Below are positions 11,315 to 23,533 of a stretch of DNA of 64,000 nt, in pieces. Numbering within the stretch: the stretch's first letter is position 1; every line of letters starts with the position of its first letter. This DNA comes from Beverwykella pulmonaria. Its lineage: Eukaryota; Ascomycota; Dothideomycetes; Pleosporales; Melanommataceae. Made by a program: the position numbers and the translations under genes. The DNA is taken from NCBI GenBank assembly GCA_001599595.1, contig BCHH01000001.1:1515935-1579934 (forward strand), given 5' to 3'. The notes under the pieces were generated by a model. It was not told the origin of the DNA, made no database searches, and saw only the letters and a list, made by a program, of their open reading frames with translations.

Positions 11315-12127
11315 TCAATCCAGTTGTATCTGTATCAGTTGCTTTGTTTCATCTTCCTCTGAAGGAGTGACCACGCTATCAGCGTCTTTGAAGGTCAGAC
11401 GTGCTCCGTATGATATGCCTGGACAATCAGCATCGTCAGACAAGACGTACAGTACAATACTCACAGAGCTCTTCTCCCGCCGGAATGTCTCTAAGAGCGC
11501 GGTACGTAATCATCTGGCGCTCTATGTCTTTTTCCCAGCCCACATTTTGCTCTTGGGTAGAGTGGTTGAACATGGATCCCAGGCCTAGGATCACAGCTTG
11601 TGTTACCTTTTTTTTACCATCTTTGTCTGTAATCGGCCAATTGCTTAACAAATCATAAGCAATCTCTCCAAATCACAAAAGGGGCTTGAATCCCCCACAA
11701 CTTACTACGTATAATGGTACAGCTGAGTCTTCTCAATATGCTCCACGTTTTCTTCCAGCCCAAGCACGAGCACAGGACTCACGTCAATGACAGTCCGTGC
11801 AGGGATGTCACTTGTAGCGAAGACACCGCGGCCTAGTCATAATCATGGTTAGAGGGTGGGATGTTGGGACTGCAAAAGGAATTCACCCTTGGGAGTATCG
11901 CTAATTAAAACGAGGGAAGCGAGGCGTTGAAGTGGGATAGCGGCGGTGAGATCTACTCGCCCCATCTGGGCGGGTGGCGAGAATCGATGGGGAGGACGAA
12001 GGGGGGAGGGGAAATGGTGGAGAGATTCTTTGGTGGGAGGTTGCGCCGACTGGGGGGGTGGTGAGATTAGAGGGGTTTTGTAGACGAGATCGCGTTCGGG
12101 GAGATCGTGGGGCTGGCTTTCCACCAT
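11315..12127 (-). CDS. SET domain protein (protein lysine methyltransferase family)
   Basis: S-adenosylmethionine-dependent methyltransferase fold; target unknown. Four exons: 12127-11887, 11832-11706, 11643-11465 and 11418-11315, about 216 residues. Seen in order: a GRGVFA motif opening the SET domain (about residue 81), a conserved-looking HYTYNWP across an exon junction, the cofactor-site FNHS (Asn149/His150), and CISYGARLTF near the C-terminus with the active-site Tyr186. There is no pre-SET or post-SET cysteine cluster, so this is a small, compact SET protein. The first 54 residues are Pro-rich and not obviously part of the domain; an ATG at 11965 (MGRVDLTAA) is a credible alternative start giving 162 residues. 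The gene lies head to head with TRAPPC13. Confidence 0.88.
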
Positions 12128-12161
12128 CCTGGACGGAGCTTCAACGTCCGCGACTTCACAT
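12128..12161. promoter_or_regulatory. Very short divergent gap, SET gene / TRAPPC13
   Basis: Only 34 bp separate the first ATGs of two divergent genes. If the SET protein starts at 11965 instead, the gap is 196 bp. Either way the promoters must overlap each other or the neighbour's leader. Confidence 0.45.
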
Positions 12162-13369
12162 ATGGCGGGGCACCAGCGGAATCAGTCGCAGGGCGACGGC
12201 CTTAAGACGCCGCATGCAGTAAGCTTGAAGGTGCTACGGTATGACTACCCTTTTCCTCTCTTCTACAATTGAATTTTGCTGCTGATTCAAGCTCCTCTTA
12301 GGCTCTCCCGTCCCTCCCTCGCACACCAGTATCCCCTCTCCAACGCACATGAACTCAGCATCTCACCCAAAGCCTCGCTAGCATACCCGCCGGAAAACGT
12401 AGACGGTAAATTCATCATCAGCCCTGTGCTTACGCTCCCGGAAGCCTTCGGCAGTGCCTATGTCGGCGAGACGTTCTCGTGCACCCTGTGCGCGAACAAC
12501 GAACTCGATGCTTCAGACACCACGCGCGCCGTCAGCGGCGTAAGAATACAGGGAGACATGCAGACGCCCTCTGCTCCTGCTGGGTCACCGCTCGAGCTGG
12601 CTGGGCCCGAGGGAGAAGACGAGAGCAGTGTGAGTCCGGCGCCTGGGGAATCGCTGCAGAAGATTCTGAGATTCGAGTTGAAAGAGGAGGGGAATCATGT
12701 CCTAGCTGTCACAGTCACGTATACCGAAACGACGCTGGCGGGGGAGGGGAGGGCGGCAAGTGGGAGGGTTAGAACTTTCAGGAAGCTGTATCAGTTTGTG
12801 GCCCAGCAGCTGCTGAGTGTCAGGACGAAGGCGGGGGAGCTGAGTCATAAGAAGGGGATGTCGAGATATTTGCTCGAGGCGCAGTTGGAGAATATGGGGG
12901 AGGGCGCCGTGTCGTTTGAGGTATGTTTGTTTACGGCTATCTACGCGTCTCGTGTTGTTCATCTATTCTCGACACCTCGGGTCGACTTACTCGCCCATCC
13001 GTCCGCTGTTGTATATGCCCCTGGAATCACGACGACAACAGCTTACACTAAATACATTTTGCAAGGCTGACGGTTCAAAAATAGGCAGTCCATGTTAACG
13101 CGAAACCGCCATTCACATCAACATCTCTAAATTGGGACATCCATTCTCCAGACACGGAGCCGCCGCATGCCCCGATATTGAATCCGAGAGACGTCATTCA
13201 GGTAGCGTTTTTGCTCGAGCAGCAGGAGGATGGAGAGGAGACGGAGGAAGACGGGAAGGTAGCGCAGGCCGATGCGAAGAGAATTTTGGGCCAGCTGGCG
13301 ATACAGTGGAGAAGTGCGCTGGGGGACCGTGGCTCACTGAGCACTGGCTGGCTTACCAGCCGAAAGTGA
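12162..13369 (+). CDS. TRAPP complex subunit 13-like (DUF974) protein
   Basis: Likely subunit of a TRAPP vesicle-tethering complex acting at the Golgi, by family. Three exons, 12162-12238, 12302-12920 and 13085-13369, about 326 residues. The second intron is 164 bp, long for this window. The N-terminus carries LKVLRLSRPSLAHQYPL, split by the first intron, which matches the family start. Beta-rich Ig-like segments follow: VGETFSCTLCANNE, FELKEEGNHVLAVTVTY and YLLEAQLENMG. A final segment reads LAIQWRSALGDRGSLST. A GTGAGG lies at the stop codon, so a further 3' exon is possible; animal TRAPPC13 is about 90 residues longer. I could not find a convincing continuation. Confidence 0.85.
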
Positions 13370-14744
13370 GGGTCAAGGTTGATAGAGGGCTCGCGGGTCA
13401 GGCCGTTGAGATGGAGCCAAGCCGATTAGGTCTTGTTCCTGCGTCTCGTTCGAAGGTTTCCTGCACGGCCCTGCATCACTTTATCCGTCGTCCTTCGTGG
13501 AGCCCCGAACTCGCTCTGGCGACATACCAAAAGGCCCGATGCTACCCTGCGCTCCACAACGATGTCTGCTAGGGGGACTGAGCCCATTCTCTACCAGTAC
13601 ATGTTCCTAGCCCTGATCGTTAGTGCAAAGGAAACGCGCAGGCATGCGTAGCTAGGCCGACGACCCAATGCTCCACCGTGTCGCGTTTGTTTACCACCGT
13701 ATCTATCTAGCATCGCCCGAGCAGCGGATCAAAGGACCTGAAACCGACCCGACCGATCGTCACGCGGCCTGATTGGAGACGAAAGGCGGCCAACTGGTAG
13801 GTCACCCGCGTGTATCGTGTGGTCGGTGGTTCCAGCTACTTAAAGTTTGCGGAAGATTAATGGCGTAATCAGGCAGATTAACTTGTGGTGCAGGCAATGC
13901 GATGCGATGCAGTCAGCCGGGACAGTGTAGGGATGATCCTGAATCAGGGGGGAAGCACATGGACGACGGCGACATTGGAATGGCTCTGAAGCAGTAATTA
14001 GCAACAGGAGCAGACTTGGGACCCCGCGCGGCGGACCTGAGGATTCGGGTTTTCTGGTGAAAACATGTCTCGGGGAGATGTTGTCAGGTGTCAGATCGCA
14101 GGCTTGCAGATGGGGACGCGCCTGGCGTCCGATTTCCCCTTTGGGGTGACTGCTTGACTGCTTTGGGCCACAGGGCATGGTTTCCCTGGTGGATGTTTCA
14201 CGCCCCGCGGTCCGACATCAACTCATTCAGGAAGGCGAGATCTCTCCGTCGCAGAGTCAGGCGACGAACGATGGGAGGGTCCACGATTTGCGAGGCTGTG
14301 CCGTGTCCATCTGTAGCTCCTGGAGGCGGTACCTGTTTATCAAATATCGATTGCGTTTCGCGTTGAAACTGATTGCTCAGACGCCGTCGAGGTGGCTCGC
14401 CTACATCAGCCCACCTCCCACTGCACCATTGCGGTGCGAGGTGGGAGGTGGCAGATTTGAGCCGTCTTAGTGAGGACAATGACTCCCTCGCGGCGGCTGT
14501 CGTGTTTGATATGGGGGTTGGCGGCATGCCGTCTCCAGCATCATGAACAGACAGCTATCAATCGAGGTGCATTCATAGGCCCCAGCACAGCCAGCCATAC
14601 ACGGCAGGGGCACGACGCGTGTAAGACTGCGACCGCATCTGGATGCAGGCATGGACGCGACCGAACAACACTCACGGTGGATTGATAGTGGACGGGCTGG
14701 AAGTGTTGGTGTTGCTTGTGTGTTGTCGCCGTGGCGGGCGCATT

Positions 14745-14760
14745 GCTGCTGCTGCTGCTG
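14745..14760. repeat. CTG/GCT trinucleotide run
   Basis: Five to six perfect GCT units. It is short, lies outside any called gene and may vary in length between strains. Confidence 0.8.
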
Positions 14761-15548
14761 CCCCTATTTCTTCCCTGCTCGCCCGCGTCGACCCTGTGCT
14801 TCATGTTTATGCCTCTGCCTATGCGATGGAGCAACAGCGCATCCATGCCGTCTATATATATTGCACGCACACCACCAGATGGCTGCCAATTTCTGGCTAC
14901 GTGACTGGGTTCGAGGTTGTTCGCACGACTGCCCCTGAGGCGGCGGCAGGTGCGGCCCAGGATGGCCCTCCGTTTGGGAGTAGTGTGTGGGGCACGCGCA
15001 TCTGAGCGGGCATGGGTTGCTGGGTCGGGAGCATGCATTTGGCAGGCGCTGGCCGAAAAGGGGACTGGCAGAGAAACGAGAAAAGAATGAATACACGGCA
15101 GGCCCGCATTTCCCATGCCCACAATTGCGCTTCTCCACCGCACACTGCTGTAGAGGCCGCCGCCGGTGCGCGCTGAGCGCGTGGTGCCTTGCAGTTGGGC
15201 TTGCCAGTGTGCACGCATGGCCAGGAACGGTGGCGGCCTGGCCAGGCACAGGGCCATGGCCATTAAGAATGGGAAGAAACGCGGGAGCGAGGGAGCGAGG
15301 GTGCAAGGACAGAGCGCCAAACGCTAAAACGCAAAAACGCTAAACCAAAGCATCCGCGATAAGGGCGGGCTCCCGTCCTGCTTGCTTGCTCTGAGACCGC
15401 GTTCCCAGAATAATGTGTGACCTGTGACCGCACCAGACGCTCCACATTACTTACATTCACTCTCTCCGCACTGCAGTTCTCTCTCCGCCAACTGCTCGAC
15501 TCCGCGTCACTCGCACCCTCGTCTTCGCACTCACACTCACTTACCACT

Positions 15549-15573
15549 CCCCCCCCCCCCCCCCCCCCCCCCC
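15549..15573. repeat. Poly-C tract of 25
   Basis: An uninterrupted run of 25 C on the plus strand, followed after a few bases by another C-rich stretch. It lies about 270 bp upstream of the DENN gene start, so it is probably in its promoter or 5' leader. Exact length is prone to sequencing error. Confidence 0.85.
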
Positions 15574-15845
15574 AATCGCCGCCCCCCCTGGCACACTCGA
15601 GCTCCCTCCTTTACCGAGTGCCACGCACCAAGACGGCTCGCATTCTTTATCACGGTCGCACAACCTCAAGCTCCCGTGCATAACGCCTCGCATACAACGC
15701 ACAACCACCGTTGGAGCCGGCCTGGAATCCCCAATGACTTGATCGAGTGGTCGTCAAAACCACACTCAACAACCACACTACTACCCTCGCTCCCGACGCT
15801 CCTTGACTCGTTTACCTTTTGGATATCCATGTCCTAACAATTAAC

Positions 15846-18800
15846 ATGGCACCAGTTTCCACCTCCGATGCCTCCCCGCCGCTTGCTGATTATTTCTTCA
15901 TATCTGGAATTGAGTCCTCCCAGGTCTACGATGAGCGGAACCAGCCCAGTGGACTCAATGGCCTCTCCTCCCCGCTCATGTCGCCCCCGCCGCCCGTGGA
16001 CGTCGACGAGACCATTGAGGAAGACAGAGCCCTAGAAACCGACCCCATACGCCCGACGTCCCAGGACGACCCATCCCATGGCGAGGGCTCGAAGCAAAAA
16101 TCTGCACGCCTGAGCTTTGGTCATCGCGGATCGGTTGGCACCATTACGGGCCCGGATTCCAAGCAGACGGCCAGCAATCGAAGCAGCGCAACCATCAAGG
16201 GCGTCCAAATTGGAGGTTCTGGGCTCAGCGATGTCGACTTCGACAACGCTCTACGCAAATTCGCCTCCGAGCGGGACAGCTTTTTGGAAGAGATACAGTT
16301 TACCGCAGCAGGAGCTGCGCAGCAAAACCGACCCACGCCCACCCGGCCGCGCCCAAAGCCCACGCGTATCCAACACGACGATGGTAGCGGAAATTTCAGG
16401 TCAGGAGTCGGTAGCATTCGGAGACGACTCTCCACCATGCAAAGCAGTCTCAAACGGCAGCCTTCAATGGCACGTCAAGGTACGTGTGGCCGATCATGGA
16501 CGCGTTAATTAAACACGGGCGCGATCCAGGTTTCACATCCTACATTGCTTTTTTGGATCGCCAGATCACTGACATGGATCCAGCGTCTATTCGAACCTCC
16601 AAGAGGCTTTCCGGATACAATTCGGTAATTCCTGCACCGCAGCCCTTCAACCCAGAACCAAACATGCATCCCTTGCTACGTCGATATGAGCCCGTACTGC
16701 TGGACCGCTACCCGCCCAAGAACATGGTCGAGGAATTAAAGCGGAGGAGCCCCTTTCCCGATTACGTTCCCATGTTTGCTTTTCCCAACGATGTTAATGT
16801 TGTTTCATCCGACGAACGACCCAAAGCGACTTGGCACGGATTCGCCATGACCAACCAAGATAACACCAAACTCTATGGCATCGTCATGATTGTATGGCTT
16901 CCGCTGAACCCCAGCGCTGCAGAAGGCCTCGAGCGCCAGTGCGAGGAATGGCGAAGACTCCACATGAACCGTGAAGAGCGTGAATTGGCTAGTAGTCTTG
17001 GCGAGCGACTTGCACTGGAACGTGCCAAACTATCTCGCCTATTAGCAAAGCTGCCCACCGTTGCGTCCGAGTCCGAGGCCCGAGAAGATTTGGAAGAGGA
17101 AATCAGTGCCGTGGAAGAGAAGATCGGGCTCATGACTGACCTCTTGCGTCCTGTCCGGCACGGTGCTGCATCGAAGATTGAAGGACTCACCGATGGCGAG
17201 ACGGGGCTCTGGATCCCGCGTGCTTACGGCGTGATGGGAAGAGACGCGAGCCTGACACCGTTTTGGAAAGAGTGGCTGAAGGCTGTCGTCGTTCCCATGG
17301 CCAACGGCGCTATCCAGCGAGTTCCTCCAAGCTCCCCACGGGTTGGGATGTGGCAGCCCCTCGAACGATACGTGATCAATCTCTGTGCAGAAGCACTAAG
17401 CCCCATATCATCCATTACCCAGGTGGAGATTGCGGTTCGCGAGCTCCGGCTGTATGCTCGTAAGGAGGCAGTAAACGAGATTCCTGGTTCCCGCAACATC
17501 GATATTTATGCTCTCTTCCGATGCCTCTCCACTCCCAATATTGTTACTTTGTTCGAGTATATCCTACAGGAGTCGCGAATCATCTTGCTTTCGTCGCACG
17601 CGGCCATGCTTCATCTAGCGAGCATGGCGATAGCGAACTTGCTTTACCCCTTGAAGTGGGCTGGCGTGTTCATTCCTATCCTACCTGCTCGTTTGGTCCA
17701 GACGATTGAAGCTCCTTGCCCGTACATCGTCGGTATTGAGCGGAGGTACGAACCAGCCGATTATCCCGAGGATGAGTACGTTCTTGTCGACTTGGATATT
17801 GACTCGATCGTTACCAATGGGCCCGCACCCACACCGCTTCCTCGCCAGCAGCGAAGAAAACTCATGTCCTTGCTCCAACACTCCGCGCCTCATCACACTC
17901 GATATGGTGTGCCAAAGGGTCCACCGCAGTACGCAGTGGAATCGTTTCCTCATGACACATTCTGCTCCGAGAACTCGGGTGTTTTCACTCATCGAGCCCA
18001 TCCTACTTCCATTCAGACTTATGTTGGATTGAACTCGACCTCATTTGGATCGGTCACTGGCCCAACTAACTCACGCCCCTTGGTCTACAATGCATTCTTA
18101 CAGTCGCGCGCTCAGAGTCGTGGGAACGACAGACCGTCAACGGCATCCACAATGAAGACAGGCTCTCCTCCATCACCGAAGTTGTCTCCCATATCTCAAG
18201 TCTTTCCGCCCCTGCCTAGCACCCCGATTTCTCGAAGTGATTCTGGCTATGCTCTTCAAGTCAATCTTCGCGAAAAAAGATCTGGGCACTTTGAGACATC
18301 CTCTCGACGGAGTTCGTCGGTCAGTACCAACCGAACCCTTTTCCCCATCTACCAAAGCGGTGTTAACGGATTGAATCAGTTTGGCTTTGACCGGAATAAT
18401 ACCTTACGGCGACCTAGCCAACCTTTCCTCGGCCATGCGCCTAGTGGTTCAACCTCTTCACTGAGCCATGAACTTCGCGCGCCATCTTCATACGCGCCTT
18501 CGGTGTATGCACAGTCGACTTTAGCTGCATCAACGATTATGCCGGGTATGGCCATGCAACCGGTTCGCAACACAGAGACTATACGCTGGCAGGAAGGCCA
18601 CTGTCTGCAGTGGAAATCCTACGAGGAGAAAGCTTCGTGCAGTGTCTGTGATGAAAAGTCAGACGAAGGAATCTATCGCTGCACCGGTAAGCAATAGGAC
18701 AATCGTGGACAAGAACACAATCTAACAATACACAGGCTGCAGTACGTACGCGCACGGCCGATGCATCGACACCATATGTATGGTATGCCCCTCGGCTTTC

Positions 18801-19473
18801 CGGCCTGACCAGGTTCGCGCTTCATTCGTGCGATGTTTCGCCAGCCTCCTGTACACATACCGACGATACCTGGTTCCTGCAACGGGCGACCGGAAAAAGG
18901 CTGGCATGATCTACCAGTTCAAGATGGAAGAATTCATGAAGAGCATGCCGCACGAGAACATACAGTATATGGCCATGATGCAACAAACGCAAGGTCTGTC
19001 TCCTTCCTGCCATTTTACCAAACACTTGCTCACATTAAACTAGGCTTCAACGAATTCATCCACGAACGAGAAAGTACGCGTTCAGACGACCCCACTATCA
19101 AACTCTTTGACGAGGTTATCCTGGCCAAACGCAACCGCGGGAAGTCATCATTCTTCCACAAATCGAGGATCGATTTCTTGTCCGACACAACGGACCACCT
19201 TTGGCGTTCGGCGGCTGCCAACCCTCCCAACTCGCGATTCCCCGGTGACTACCGATCAGTCATTAGCCGAAGTAAGTTGACCACGACGTTTCTCACAGTG
19301 TTACCTGCTAACAAGAGCTTGTAGTTCCGGCGAAATTGGATCCAACGCTGATGAAAGAGCCACGCGTGATCCAAGGCGTGCCCCGAATCCCAGCAGCCAA
19401 AGCCCGCCGCAAGCCGATTCCTTCCATGCTTGGGCCCAATGGCAATGGCCACCCCAAAACGCCTCCTTCATGA
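15846..19473 (+). CDS. DENN domain protein with C1-like zinc finger
   Basis: Probable Rab-GTPase exchange factor in membrane traffic, by family. Five exons: 15846-16479, 16530-18686, 18736-18993, 19044-19271 and 19325-19473, about 1141 residues. The first about 250 residues are Ser/Pro-rich and disordered. An uDENN-like block follows (about 260-335: RYEPVLLDRYPP, PDYVPMFAFPNDV). A charged coiled coil spans about 350-415, and a core DENN segment about 540-615 (LFEYILQESRIILLSSHAAM, LYPLKWAGVFIPILP). A Ser/Thr-rich linker leads to a C1-type zinc-binding pattern at about 900-948. Its spacing is H-x12-C-x2-C-x10-C-x2-C-x4-H-x2-C, and it is interrupted by the 18687-18735 intron. A basic tail ends the protein. 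The start is the first ATG in frame. Confidence 0.92.
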
Positions 19474-20512
19474 TATCCCCTCGGCCACACTTTCTTCACA
19501 CTAACTGTCATTTCTTAACACACGGTGCCTCCCCTCTTCCACTTTTCCACTTGCATACATATCATCAGCGACGGAGCCCTCGGAGTACGTTTTGTCGGTT
19601 GGGTAGGCGCCCGGTTGGTTTCTAGACAATCCCATGTTCTGCATCTACGGTAGGTTTGATGGCGCAGCTCACAGGATGGGAATTGGGTCTGGTTGGCTGG
19701 TTTTTCTTGAATACTCCGACCACGAGAATGAGACAGATGAACGGTTGGGGTTCCACAGATCTTTTCCACTTGAGCTTTTCTGTCTTTCGTAGCCTTTCTT
19801 GCATTTGGCGCGTGCGGGTAAGGCTAGCACGAAACAATATGTATTATATCCGATGGTAATGGTGCTGGCTGGTTTCTGGGTTTGGTTGGATCTAGACGGG
19901 TTTCTTTTGACCGAATGACTTGGATTGAGCAGATCGCATCAAGAACGTTGGGTCGCTTCTTTTAGGAAGAAAAGCGTAGCCCTTTTCCAGACAATGGAAG
20001 CTAGTTGTGCAATCGATCTGACAATGTCGTGCTGCGATACAGACATGCAATGAAGGTTGCCATCTGCTATGAGATGCCCAGTGTCGGACATGTTACCGCC
20101 GGAGAGCAGGGATCGCGCTCGTTTCGAAGTATTTCCTGACTGGGATGCGCAGGTCCGACTAGCGTGTTTTGTGCCGTAAATAGGTCCGGCTTGGCGGGCG
20201 CAACCACGCCCCTTTGCTTTGCCCGACCTCACCTCAGGTTCTCCGTTCATTCACCACACATCTCTTGCCCTCGGGACAGTCACTCTTTCACCTTCTAATT
20301 CTTTCACTTGCTTTGTCGACTCTTTAGACAATTATCTAGCCCACTGTATCGACTCTCCTTTCCGACCGCCTTTAATCGCCTGCTTCGTCGACCCAGGTTC
20401 AACAACCTGCAATCCCGATACACGTTTCCCGACCGTCGAAACACACCCGAAGGCACACACACGCATACACAGTTTCAAATACACCAGTCGATCTCGATAT
20501 TCTACGTACACG
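19474..20512. other. Intergenic; CT-rich promoter of the GPI protein gene
   Basis: No gene seen. The last about 250 bp before 20513 are strongly pyrimidine-rich (CTTTCACC, TTCTTTCACTTG), as is common upstream of highly expressed fungal cell-surface protein genes. The left part is presumably the DENN gene's 3' untranslated region. Confidence 0.45.
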
Positions 20513-21135
20513 ATGTTCTCCAAGGCCACCTTCTTCCTCGCGTTCGTCGCCATCGCGAAGTTGAGCGTTGCTGCGACTCCGGCGTGCTTGTTGGGCGCGA
20601 TTAAGTGCGTACAATCCCGAAATCCACATCCATCATCCCTTGGCATACGGCTACGCGTGAAGATCAGATAGGCTCGATCATGTACTGACGATAATCCAGC
20701 CAGTACGACAACCCCGCGGACATCAAAACCGTCTGCCAGTCCAAGGATGCGCAGGCCCAGATCCAGAAGTTCTGCGGCGATTCGACGGCTGATGCGCTGA
20801 GTGCGTTTGCCGATGTGTGCAACACTGCTGGTGTTAAAGTTTGTACGTACACTACCATCCCCCCTTCGCCACTTCTGGACAGTTGCTAAAAAATGTTTCT
20901 AGCGACCGAAATCACCCAATCCGGCTCCGTCTCCGCAACCGCAACCGCCAAGCCCTCGGGCACAGGAAACGCTTCGACTGCTGCTACTGCGACCGGCGGC
21001 GCGACCGGCGCGGGCGCGAGCGCGACGGGAACCAAGACGGGCGCAGCTGCGCAGTCTACGGGTGCCGCAGGCAAGTTGGAGGTTGGTGTTGCGGCAGTGT
21101 TTGCGGGCTTTGGGTTGTTGGCTGCTGCGTTGTAG
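20513..21135 (+). CDS. Small secreted GPI-anchored Ser/Thr-rich protein
   Basis: Predicted cell-wall or plasma-membrane surface protein of about 155 residues. Three exons: 20513-20604, 20700-20842 and 20903-21135. A clear signal peptide covers residues 1-20 (MFSKATFFLAFVAIAKLSVA). A compact globular part follows with four cysteines (PACLLGAI, TVCQSKD, KFCGDS, DVCNTAG). Then comes an Ala/Thr/Ser/Gly-rich stalk suited to O-mannosylation, with no cysteines. The C-terminus (LEVGVAAVFAGFGLLAAAL) is the hydrophobic tail expected of a GPI-attachment signal, with a small-residue omega site just before it. Four cysteines are too few for the eight-cysteine CFEM domain. Function is unknown. Confidence 0.85.
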
Positions 21136-21839
21136 ATGCTGAGCGAGGACGTTGGAGGAGAGGGATGGAGATTTGGAGGAGGACGAAAAGGAGCGGGTGG
21201 AGGATAGTACAAAATGGGCTCTCAATTCGATACCACCATCTGACTAATCGACTGCTCACTTGAGCGGGGAGGCGAGATACACAAACACACTTTTTCTAGT
21301 CTATATATCCGTTGCTGGGTTTCTTTGCATCTGCACAACTCACTGTTCGGTGTCTATGCGCTTTTGAGCACCTGAGATCGCGCATTAGAAACTTAAATGT
21401 GCGTTTATAGTGGTGTACCCTGGGTGAGCAAGCCATTCCATTCTGATGATTCCCCTGAACGTGACCCTGCTGATATTCGGAGCGGGAGGACTCACTCACG
21501 CTCCATATTCTAATAGCCATATGAAAGAGTGTAACGGGAGCTCAATATCCCTGGAGTTTCTTGCTTATGTTAAATACAATGTTAATTCGAAGGCAGGTAT
21601 GCTGTTCAGCGAATGAGTACGAGTGGCCATCATCCATCCGCACACAATGCCTCGCTTTCCAGTACATGCTACCAATGATGAGAGTTACGGAGGAGTCAAG
21701 AAAATCCAAGCCAAGGGCGAAAGGATACATTTCACTTCACTAAGCCCATGCCCCTATCAATACAAAAACGCCGCCCAATGCACCAGTCTTTGCCCAGGAT
21801 ATCCCAAGCCCAAAACGCCCTTCCCGAACCCTTCCGCAC
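21136..21839. other. Intergenic, convergent 3' ends
   Basis: About 700 bp between the stops of the GPI-protein gene and ALG11. Only short overlapping frames are present; no repeat or RNA gene is seen. Confidence 0.45.
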
Positions 21840-23533
21840 TCACACATGCGCCCGCGAGAGCTGCAGCTGCACCAACTGATCCATATTCAGCACCCACTTC
21901 TCCGCAAAACCCCGATCTGTGAACCGCTGCGCTGACTTGCGAGCTCTGTATCGCATGGCGAGCATCTCCTCCGGGGATAGCGAGAGCGCCGTGTGGAAGC
22001 ACTCAGCGTACTCTTCGGAAGTGGAAGCGTGGTAACCAGTCGGCTTCCCATCGATATCAACGACAATGTCCAGTTTCGGGCCCCCAGAGTTGTTGACTAC
22101 GGATATCAACCCTGCGGCCTGATACTCGACAACACCAATCCCGAAGTGCTCGTTCCACATGCCATTCACGCCCACGCTTGCCCGACGCATCCAGTCTAGC
22201 ATTTGCGGCCACGGTGCGTCACATATGAACTCAACACTCTCTGTGATACCAAGCTCATGGGCCAGGAGACGTAACTGGTACACGCGAGTTTGGTCGTGAG
22301 AGTCGCGCACTGAGCCTATCAGTACGAGTTTTGGTTTCTCATTGGGCCATATGCGGAAAGTAGGATGCTTCTTCACGAGTTCGGCGAAGGCGGTAAGGAT
22401 CAATTGGTGGTTCTTTTCCGGGCGGAACTGGCCGATGTAGAGGAGATATGGGCCCCGCTTCTGTTCGCTGGCTTCGGAGATTTGGACTGCTTCCTCGAGT
22501 TCCTCCACCGCGACGGGGGGGAATACGACGTCGATATCATGGTTTGTGGTCTTGTTTTTTCGATCCCGGTAAGGACCCCAGAGCGACTTGATGTGGGACT
22601 GCGTCCAGCTGGAGTTTGTCATTACCACATCGATTGTGCTGCCGACCCTGCAGTACATCTTGGCAAAGAGACTCCAGTACTGTCGTTTCGCCATTCCTTT
22701 ATATCCAGCTCCGGATCCGGCATTGATACCCTGGCCTCCGGGGTTGAGGGAATCGAGCATGTCGGTCGAAATAGTGGGGTAGTGGACGTATGCAGCTGTG
22801 GGGACTGAGGGCAGGAGTATGGAGCAGAGGCCGAGCGAGAAAGCGTACCCCATGGTGTCGATGAAGATATCCGGCACCAGGAGCGACAGAGCTTCATAGG
22901 CCATGATTAAGGAGCCGAGAGACTGGCCCAGCAGTGTGAAGCGTGTGTATGTGCTGCTCAGAACATAATGGCGCGTGGTAAGGTACATGAAATGGACCGT
23001 GGGCGGATGCAGGTGAATATTGAAGCGATCTTCCACCCGCTTGAGCATGACATCCTTGTCGACGTGATCGCCAGTATATACGACACAAAGGGCTTCTGGC
23101 CAGCGTTTCTGGGTGGCTCGGATTGCGGCCCAGAGGACTCGTTCGCCGCCGCCAGCGGCATTGCTATTGCCAAAACATGTCAGCGACGATAGGATTCAAC
23201 CAATTGGGTTAACACCAACCAGAAGGGATGCAAGAAGCCCACGACGCCGTGCCAGTCCTGATCTGCATTGGCTCCATTGGCGGCGCTGCCTACCATGGAG
23301 CTCTCGATCTGCTCCCAATCGTCCTCGTCCTCCTTCTTGTCCTCCTTGTGCTTGGCGTCATATATTCCTTGCTCTTTTGCAGCTCTAGCCAGTAGCAGCT
23401 TCCGTCGTTCACGAGACGACCGTCGCAAGTAGATGCCGAGCGGAATGGCTAGAAGGCGCAGTGTTTGGGGCAGGAACAACAGGGCAAGAAGAGCAGCGGC
23501 GAGCAGCGAGAAGAGATATATGAAGCAGCCCAT
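21840..23533 (-). CDS. ALG11: GDP-Man:Man3GlcNAc2-PP-dolichol alpha-1,2-mannosyltransferase
   Basis: Adds the fourth and fifth mannoses to the dolichol-linked oligosaccharide on the cytosolic face of the ER. Two exons, 23533-23220 and 23163-21840, about 545 residues. Seen: an N-terminal membrane anchor (LLAAALLALLFLPQTLRLL), a charged linker rich in Lys/Asp/Glu, the family opening GFLHPFCNAAGGGERVLW (created across the splice junction), and an AAYVHYPTIS motif. The GT4 donor site follows: LLYIGQFRPEKNH, then the EX7E motif EHFGIGVVE. The intron donor is GTTGGT, a less common form, but the rebuilt FCNA motif supports it. The gene lies head to head with COX18, 238 bp between start codons. Confidence 0.96.

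Larger units (their letters stand above)
13370..15845. other. Long gene-free, GC-rich upstream region
   Basis: 2.5 kb with no credible gene between TRAPPC13 and the DENN gene. Long antisense frames exist (for example 14541-15320) but are low-complexity Pro/Arg/Ala/His translations of GC-rich DNA. It probably holds the DENN gene's promoter and a long 5' leader. A trinucleotide run (14745-14760) and a homopolymer C tract (15549-15573) are listed separately. Confidence 0.5.

Noticed and set aside
13370..13572. Possible extra 3' exon of TRAPPC13
   Set aside because: The frame after the GTGAGG is open, but its sequence does not resemble the family and no clean splice joins it; left as an uncertainty in the feature.
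14541..15320. 259-codon minus-strand open frame
   Set aside because: Overlaps other equally long frames on both strands; composition is that of GC-rich non-coding DNA and no domain or splice context is seen.
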